Source: Thermostichus sp047461615 (lineage in GTDB: Bacteria > Cyanobacteriota > Cyanobacteriia > Thermostichales > Thermostichaceae). From it: a stretch of DNA of 64,000 nt. The notes under the pieces are model-generated. The model was not told the origin of the DNA. It made no database searches and saw only the letters and a list, made by a program, of their open reading frames with translations. This document shows, in pieces, positions 59,373 to 64,000 of this stretch (positions are counted from its first letter, which is position 1; every line of letters begins with the position of its first letter). Where the stretch lies: positions 186,001 to 250,000 of the forward strand of contig NZ_JANSHI010000001.1 of the NCBI RefSeq assembly GCF_047461615.1, in the 5' to 3' direction. Made by a program: the position numbers and the translations under genes.

Positions 59373-60452
59373 ATGGCTCTTGTTCCCATGCGCATCCTGC
59401 TGGATCATGCCGCCGAACATGACTACGGCATTCCAGCTTTCAACGTCAACAACATGGAGCAGATCCAAGCAATCATGCAGGCTGCCCATGAAACCAACAG
59501 TCCAGTCATCCTGCAAGCCTCTCGAGGGGCGCGCAAGTATGCGGGCGAACACTTTTTGCGCCACCTGATCCTGGCGGCGGTGGAAACCTATCCCCACATC
59601 CCTGTGGCCATGCACCAAGACCATGGCAACAGCCCCGCCACCTGCTACTCTGCTATCCGCAATGGCTTCACCAGCGTCATGATGGATGGCTCCCTCAAAG
59701 AAGATGCCAAAACCCCGGCCAGCTATGAGTACAACGTAGCCGTTACCGCTGAGGTGGTGAAGGTGGCCCACGCGGTTGGCGTGACGGTGGAAGGGGAACT
59801 GGGCTGCCTAGGGTCACTAGAGACGGGCCGCGGCGAGGCGGAAGACGGCCACGGCGCCGAAGGGGCTCTTAGCCGCGACCAACTGCTTACCGACCCGGAT
59901 CAGGCAGTGGACTTTGTCGAGCAAACCCAGGTGGATGCGCTGGCCGTAGCCATCGGCACCAGCCACGGCGCTTACAAGTTCTCCCGCCGGCCTACGGGGG
60001 ACATCCTAGACATCGATCGCATTGCGGAGATCCACCGCCGTCTGCCCAACACTCACTTGGTGATGCACGGCTCCTCCTCGGTACCCAAAGAGCTCATTGA
60101 CATCATCAACCAGTACGGCGGCTCCATCCCCGAAACCTACGGTGTGCCCATTGAAGAAATCCAGCGGGCCATCAAAAATGGGGTGCGCAAAATTAACATC
60201 GACACGGACAACCGCCTAGCGATTACGGCTGCCGTGCGCCGCGCGCTGGCCGAGAACCCGAAAGACTTTGATCCCCGCTCTTTCCTCAAGCCTTCCATCA
60301 AGGAAATGCAAAAGGTGTGCGCCGAGCGCTACATTGCCTTTGGCTGCGCCGGTCACGGCACCAAAATTCCTGTCGTTACCTTAGATGAGATGGCGGCTAA
60401 GTACGCCTCCGGCGCTCTGTCGGCTCAGGTGAAGAAGACCGCTGTGGTCTAG
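59373..60452 (+). CDS. fbaA: Fructose-bisphosphate aldolase, class II
   Basis: 359 residues, Calvin cycle and glycolysis; condenses or cleaves fructose-1,6- and sedoheptulose-1,7-bisphosphate. VPMRILLDHAAEHDYGIPAF, VAMHQDHGNSPATC with zinc-binding His, GELGCLGSLETGRGEAEDGH, ALAVAIGTSHGAYK and VMHGSSSVPKELIDIINQYG are the class II signature blocks. AGGAGG seven bases before ATG 59373 is a strong ribosome site. A 240-base gap upstream (59133-59372) is likely its promoter region; TTGTCC at 59288-59293 is a weak -35 candidate. Confidence 0.96.
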   Translation: MALVPMRILLDHAAEHDYGIPAFNVNNMEQIQAIMQAAHETNSPVILQASRGARKYAGEHFLRHLILAAVETYPHIPVAMHQDHGNSPATCYSAIRNGFTSVMMDGSLKEDAKTPASYEYNVAVTAEVVKVAHAVGVTVEGELGCLGSLETGRGEAEDGHGAEGALSRDQLLTDPDQAVDFVEQTQVDALAVAIGTSHGAYKFSRRPTGDILDIDRIAEIHRRLPNTHLVMHGSSSVPKELIDIINQYGGSIPETYGVPIEEIQRAIKNGVRKINIDTDNRLAITAAVRRALAENPKDFDPRSFLKPSIKEMQKVCAERYIAFGCAGHGTKIPVVTLDEMAAKYASGALSAQVKKTAVV

Positions 60453-60479
60453 GGATCGCTTGCCCAGCTTCTCATCGCT

Positions 60480-60512
60480 CCCCTCTCCTCTGTAAGGAGG
60501 GGGCTATTTTTT
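60480..60512 (+). terminator. Intrinsic terminator after fbaA
   Basis: CCCCTCTCCT and AGGAGGGGG form a near-complete stem (one bulged T) around a short loop CTGTA, then GCTATTTTTT. It sits 28 bases after the aldolase stop codon. Confidence 0.8.
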
Positions 60513-60557
60513 GCACCTCAAACCCTGCCCCTGGCAGTGCGGCAGCTCCAGGTGCAG

Positions 60558-60986
60558 TTAGCTCCAGGACTCTTGAGGGATCGGGCCTAGGGCCATTGCC
60601 TCCCAGAAAGGGGCCGAAGGCTGGTGCAGGACGATGCGATTGCCATCGGGATCCCACAGCTCCACCTCTTGGCCGTGAAAGGCCTGGCGCAGAGGGGAAG
60701 GGGAGATTTGGTACTCGGCTAACACCGCCGCTAGGGATCCCAAGTATCCAGCTAGATCCCGCACCTGCAGGCAGAGGCTGGCTGCCCCCCCTGGGACTGC
60801 CAACTCCGGCTCACGGCTGTGGTAGAGGCCCAGTCGCAGTCCCGGCAGCCGAAACTCCCCATACACTGGCTCGCCCTGGGGAGGAACCCGAACCTGGGGC
60901 GGGATCCCCAAAAGGGCTTGGTAAAAGCGCAGCAAGCGAGGTAAGTTGGGGGTGGCCAAGCTGAACAAAGCCGCGGCAATCTCCAT
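60558..60986 (-). CDS. VOC (glyoxalase/bleomycin-resistance-like) protein
   Basis: 142 residues from ATG 60986 (MEIAAALFSLATPNLPRLLR). The vicinal-oxygen-chelate fold is shown by LLRFYQALLGIPPQ, GEFRLPGLRLGLYHS, and HGQEVELWDPDGNRIVLHQP. This fold covers glyoxalase I, dioxygenases and resistance proteins; the substrate is not predictable. The frame is open to 61082 but would overlap the mreB leader. Divergent from mreB. Confidence 0.8.
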   Translation of the reverse strand: MEIAAALFSLATPNLPRLLRFYQALLGIPPQVRVPPQGEPVYGEFRLPGLRLGLYHSREPELAVPGGAASLCLQVRDLAGYLGSLAAVLAEYQISPSPLRQAFHGQEVELWDPDGNRIVLHQPSAPFWEAMALGPIPQESWS

Positions 60987-61088
60987 GGCAACCCTAGCCC
61001 CCTTTTGCTTTTCCACTCTCTCCCAAGGTTGAACTATAGTAGGTAGCAAGACTTGCTGCCTCTTTACAAAAAACTGGAGCAACCTACC

Positions 61089-62120
61089 GTGCTGGGGCTA
61101 TTTAGCCGCTTTTCCCGTGACATGGGCATTGACTTGGGCACGGCCAACACGCTGGTCTACGTGGCCGGGCGCGGCATTGTCCTGCAAGAGCCTTCTGTAG
61201 TGGCCATCGACCAAAACACCAAGCAACTTCTGGCGGTAGGGGAAGAGGCCAAAAAGATGCTGGGCCGTACCCCCAGCAACATTGTTGCCGTGCGCCCTCT
61301 GCGGGATGGCGTGATTGCCGACTTTGACACGGCAGAGATGATGCTCAAGCACTTCATCCAGCGGGTACACGGAGGTCATTACTTGATTGCGCCGCGCATT
61401 GTCATTGGCATCCCCAGTGGGGTGACCGGTGTGGAGCGGCGGGCGGTGATGGAGGCAGCCCTGCAGGCGGGGTCGCGGGAAGTGTACCTGGTGGATGAGC
61501 CGGTAGCAGCGGCAATTGGGGCTGGCCTACCGGTGCAGGAGCCCGTAGGGAACATGATTGTCGACATTGGCGGCGGCACTACTGAGGTGGCTGTCCTCAG
61601 CCTGCAAGGGATCGTGCTAAGCGAATCGGTGCGGGTGGCAGGAGATGAGCTGAGCGAAGCCATCATCCAGTACATGAAAAAAGCCCACAATCTTACCATT
61701 GGAGAGCGCACCGCCGAAGAGATCAAAATTCAAATTGGCTCTGCCTACCCCACTCAGGAAGAGCTGAGCATGGAAGTGCGGGGGCTGCACCTCCTCTCGG
61801 GCCTGCCTCGCACCGTGACGGTCAAAAGCACGGAGATCCGCGAGAGCATGGCCGAGCCTCTCTCAGTCATTGTGGAGGCCATCAAGCGTACCCTGGAGCG
61901 CACGCCGCCGGAGCTTGCTGCTGACATCATTGACCGTGGCATCATGTTGGCAGGAGGCGGAGCCCTGCTCAAGGGCCTGGACGCTCTGATTAGCCATGAA
62001 ACTGGGATCATGGTTCACATTGCCCCCGATCCCCTCAGTTGCGTGGTGCTCGGCACGGGGAAAGTTTTGGAGGATTTCAAAACCCTGGGTCGGGTGTTGA
62101 GTGCCAGCTTCAAGGCCTAG
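61089..62120 (+). CDS. mreB: Rod-shape actin homologue MreB
   Basis: 343 residues from GTG 61089. LGLFSRFSRDMGIDLGTANT is the family start with phosphate 1 loop; IVDIGGGTTEVAVLSL is the phosphate 2 loop and IMLAGGGALLKGLDALI the adenosine site. It forms membrane-bound filaments that guide wall growth. GGAG ten bases upstream supports the GTG; an in-frame TTG at 61053 is less likely. First gene of mreBCD. Confidence 0.96.
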   Translation: MLGLFSRFSRDMGIDLGTANTLVYVAGRGIVLQEPSVVAIDQNTKQLLAVGEEAKKMLGRTPSNIVAVRPLRDGVIADFDTAEMMLKHFIQRVHGGHYLIAPRIVIGIPSGVTGVERRAVMEAALQAGSREVYLVDEPVAAAIGAGLPVQEPVGNMIVDIGGGTTEVAVLSLQGIVLSESVRVAGDELSEAIIQYMKKAHNLTIGERTAEEIKIQIGSAYPTQEELSMEVRGLHLLSGLPRTVTVKSTEIRESMAEPLSVIVEAIKRTLERTPPELAADIIDRGIMLAGGGALLKGLDALISHETGIMVHIAPDPLSCVVLGTGKVLEDFKTLGRVLSASFKA

Positions 62121-62176
62121 CAGGGTTTGCAGCTCTCAATTTTGGGTGGGAGTGGAGTGGTTAAGAGGAGTACTGC

Positions 62177-62932
62177 TTGAGTCGGCTACGCCAATGGAGG
62201 CGCAAGGTTGGGGGACTGCTCCTGGCTACTTTGGCCCTAGGGGCCGCCCTAAGTCTGCGCCAAACGAAGGGATCCCTGCTGGTAGAGGTGTACACCTGGC
62301 TCACGGCCCCACTCCGTCCAGCCGTGAATCCCGAGGAGGTGCTCCGGCAGGCTGCTACCCGTGAGCTACAGGCCCTAGTAGCCGAGTTGCAGCACCAGAA
62401 CCGCGAGCTAAGGCGGCTGCTGCAGCTTGCCGAGCAAGGGCCCCAAGTGAAGATCCCGGCAGCCGTAGTGGGCCGCAGTGCCGATCACTGGTGGCAGCAG
62501 CTTACCCTTGACCGCGGCAGCCGGCAAGGGATCAAGGTAGGGGATGTGGTGGTGGCGCCGGGAGGACTGATTGGTCGGGTTGAGGCAGTAACCCCCAACA
62601 GCAGTCGCGTGCTGCTCATTAGCGATCCCACCAGTCGAGTGGGGGTGACGCTGAGCCGCAGCCGGCAGATGGGTATCTTGCGGGGCACTGGCAGCCAGGA
62701 AGCTATTCTGGACTTTTTTGATAAAAATCCTCAGGTAGAGGTGGGCGATGTGGTGGTCACCTCGGGGCTGAGCAGCCTCTACCCCGCTGGGATTGTCGTG
62801 GGAACAGTTCGGGCAATTAACTTAGATGCTAGCCCTGCTCCCCAGGCCACTGTTGAACTGTCGGCGCCGCTAGGGTTTCTAGAATGGGCCTTGGTCTACC
62901 CCTATGCTCAACCTGCGGCTTCCCCCTCTTAA
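62177..62932 (+). CDS. mreC: Rod-shape protein MreC
   Basis: 251 residues. One N-terminal membrane helix (LLLATLALGAALSL), then a coiled coil (ELQALVAELQHQNRELRRLL) and the beta-barrel part with VVGRSADHWWQQLTLDRGSR, GVTLSRSRQMGILRGTGSQE and VVTSGLSSLYPAGIVVGTV. MreC links MreB to wall synthases. Start is TTG 62177 with GAGGAG six bases upstream; no ATG is available nearby. Overlaps mreD by 29 bases. Confidence 0.92.
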   Translation: MSRLRQWRRKVGGLLLATLALGAALSLRQTKGSLLVEVYTWLTAPLRPAVNPEEVLRQAATRELQALVAELQHQNRELRRLLQLAEQGPQVKIPAAVVGRSADHWWQQLTLDRGSRQGIKVGDVVVAPGGLIGRVEAVTPNSSRVLLISDPTSRVGVTLSRSRQMGILRGTGSQEAILDFFDKNPQVEVGDVVVTSGLSSLYPAGIVVGTVRAINLDASPAPQATVELSAPLGFLEWALVYPYAQPAASPS

Positions 62933-63497
62933 ACCTCACCTCAACTGGCTGGTTACCGTCCTGTCAGGGCTGTTGGCAGCGGTGGCTCCGTGGTGGCGGG
63001 GGCCGGGCTTGGAGCTGGCGGGCTTGACCCCCGATTGGCCTTTGATTTGGGTGGTGTGCTGGAGTGTGCGGCGAAAAGCTTGGCAGGGGGCTGTTGCCGG
63101 GATCACCCTGGGGTTTCTGCAGGACGCCCTCACCAACCCCTATCCTACCCATGCTCTGGGGTTAGCCGTGGTCGGGATCCTCGCAGCCAGGTTGCAGAAA
63201 CAGCGCTATGTGCACGAGGACTTTATCTCCATAGCTTTGATTGTCTTTGGCATGGTGGTGATTGCCGAAACGCTGATGGCGTTGCAATGGATGTGGCTGA
63301 CGGCCTTTGCCCCGGCAGGCATGGCAAGTTCCCCGCTAGGAAGCCTTGGCAGCGCCGGCCCCCGCTCCCTAGAGAGCATCTGGTGGAACCATCAACGCAA
63401 TGTCCTTACCTCGGCCATTTTAAGTAGTTTGTGGGCACCGGCTCTGTACTGGCCTCTTAGCCGTTGCTGGCACTCCCAAGAGCGGGATCTGCAGTAG
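62904..63497 (+). CDS. mreD: Rod-shape protein MreD
   Basis: 197 residues with five or six transmembrane helices. TPDWPLIWVVCWSVRRKAWQ, ITLGFLQDALTNPYPTHALG and the middle EDFISIALIVFGMVVIAETL are MreD-like. It starts in another frame inside the end of mreC, a common translational-coupling arrangement in mre operons. Shape-complex membrane partner of MreB and MreC. Confidence 0.88.
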   Translation: MLNLRLPPLKPHLNWLVTVLSGLLAAVAPWWRGPGLELAGLTPDWPLIWVVCWSVRRKAWQGAVAGITLGFLQDALTNPYPTHALGLAVVGILAARLQKQRYVHEDFISIALIVFGMVVIAETLMALQWMWLTAFAPAGMASSPLGSLGSAGPRSLESIWWNHQRNVLTSAILSSLWAPALYWPLSRCWHSQERDLQ

Positions 63498-63516
63498 CTG
63501 CGGAGGGAAGAGCAAG

Positions 63517-63795
63517 CTAGCCCAGCACCCAGCGCTGCAGGGCAATGCCAAGGAGCAGGCCCAGGCCGCCAAAGCGCACCACCTGCCAAAAGGTTGCAGG
63601 GAGAAACACTTCCAGCAGATAGGCTTGCAGCCGTTCTTCTAGCTGGCTGACTTCCGTCTGGAGCTCAGCCCATTGGTCAGGGGAAAGCTGCGACAGGCGC
63701 TCCAGCTGGCGCAGGTCGGCTAGCCGTGCCTGTAAGATCTCAAGCCTTGCTTGCAAAGCCTCAAGCGGATCCGGGGAATCGGGAGGAGCTGTCAC
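63517..63795 (-). CDS. Small coiled-coil membrane-anchored protein
   Basis: 92 residues. LEALQARLEILQARLADLRQ and WAELQTEVSQLEERLQAYLL are heptad-rich coiled-coil stretches, followed by the C-terminal anchor FGGLGLLLGIALQRWVL, a tail-anchored layout. Start is GTG 63795, overlapping the stop of the thioredoxin-like gene (GTGA), so the two are coupled. Function unknown. Confidence 0.6.
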   Translation of the reverse strand: MTAPPDSPDPLEALQARLEILQARLADLRQLERLSQLSPDQWAELQTEVSQLEERLQAYLLEVFLPATFWQVVRFGGLGLLLGIALQRWVLG

Positions 63796-64000
63796 GGCTG
63801 GGTCTTGGCTGGAGTGAAAAATCCGGTCTGAATTTCGTTGAAGGGCTTGGCTTGGATCACCCCCGGGGGAACGGGATCCAGCTGGAAAAGAGCCCGAATG
63901 GCGTTCTCCACTTCCGTGATGGGGCGGTTGCCGATGGAGCGGTAGACAAGCTTGCCCTGGGAGTCAAAAAGAAGGGTTTGGGGAACTCGGCCGCTATAGT
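63792..64000 (-). CDS. Thioredoxin-fold protein, C-terminal part (start outside the window)
   Basis: The minus frame from the right edge reads YSGRVPQTLLFDSQGKLVYR, with the cis-Pro of the thioredoxin fold in VPQTLLFD, then SIGNRPITEVENAIRALF and ends TGFFTPAKTQP. This is the second half of a TxlA/TlpA-like thioredoxin; the active-site CxxC would lie beyond the edge and cannot be checked. Its TGA overlaps the GTG of the coiled-coil gene. Confidence 0.75.
   Translation of the reverse strand, partial: YSGRVPQTLLFDSQGKLVYRSIGNRPITEVENAIRALFQLDPVPPGVIQAKPFNEIQTGFFTPAKTQP

Noticed and set aside
1..64000. CRISPR arrays, tRNA or rRNA genes
   Set aside because: No regularly spaced direct repeats, no tRNA-like T-loop in a cloverleaf context and no rRNA-like sequence were found by eye.

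Overview
This window is a GC-rich stretch of a cyanobacterial chromosome. The evidence is a phycocyanin operon (cpcB-cpcA-cpcD-cpcE-cpcF-cpcG), cytochrome cM, a phytol-kinase-like gene, an ARC6/Ftn2-like division gene, the mreBCD shape operon and several small families known mainly from cyanobacteria (DUF1997, DUF3119, DUF4079, DUF6464). The palindrome GGGATCCC recurs inside and between genes across most of the window, while the usual cyanobacterial HIP1 octamer GCGATCGC is rare. That habit, with the gene content, recalls the hot-spring Synechococcus lineage (JA-3-3Ab / JA-2-3B'a type); this assignment is an inference from memory, not a search.

Layout. 1-3.5 kb (minus): dihydroorotase, cut by the left edge, a tandem histidine phosphatase and a methyltransferase. 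3.5-6.2 kb: a small membrane protein, an anchored LivJ-like binding protein and trpA. 6.2-10.5 kb: the phycocyanin operon behind a 391-base leader, with no cpcC rod linker. 10.6-13.4 kb: a coiled-coil protein, a UbiB-type kinase and a PP2C phosphatase in overlapping order. 13.5-16.5 kb: a LivJ/LivG/LivF cassette without permeases. 16.5-24.6 kb: recN, a pseudouridine synthase, hisB, recQ, a degenerate GH3 protein, cytM and phytol kinase. 24.7-27.5 kb: an XRE regulator, a group 2 sigma factor, DUF4079 and a stray CpcD-domain protein. 27.6-31.5 kb: a three-domain deacetylase/glycosidase/peptidoglycan-binding protein, hisIE and DUF1997. 31.5-35.7 kb: a possible IS200/IS605 relic, an M16 peptidase pair and an M50-CBS protease.

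35.8-43.5 kb is the most distinctive part. A leader with an intrinsic-terminator-like hairpin and weak cobalamin-riboswitch-like motifs precedes an adenosylcobalamin-dependent ribonucleotide reductase. The reductase is split by a 369-residue LAGLIDADG intein placed directly before its predicted radical cysteine. Next come a bilobal pepsin-like aspartic protease, a secreted unknown and a long prokaryotic Argonaute with a complete DEDD tetrad, in sequence visibly more AT-rich than its surroundings. 43.5-52.5 kb holds envelope unknowns, pgeF, pyrF, an Ftn2/ARC6-like protein ending in an SH3-type domain, and an EcfT-like permease. 52.4-60 kb (mostly minus) holds a multi-GAF degenerate histidine kinase, an FMN reductase, a frameshifted membrane spermidine-synthase-like gene, an unknown and class II aldolase. 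The window closes with a VOC protein, mreBCD and the tail of a thioredoxin-fold gene.

No tRNA, rRNA, CRISPR array or intact insertion sequence was seen.
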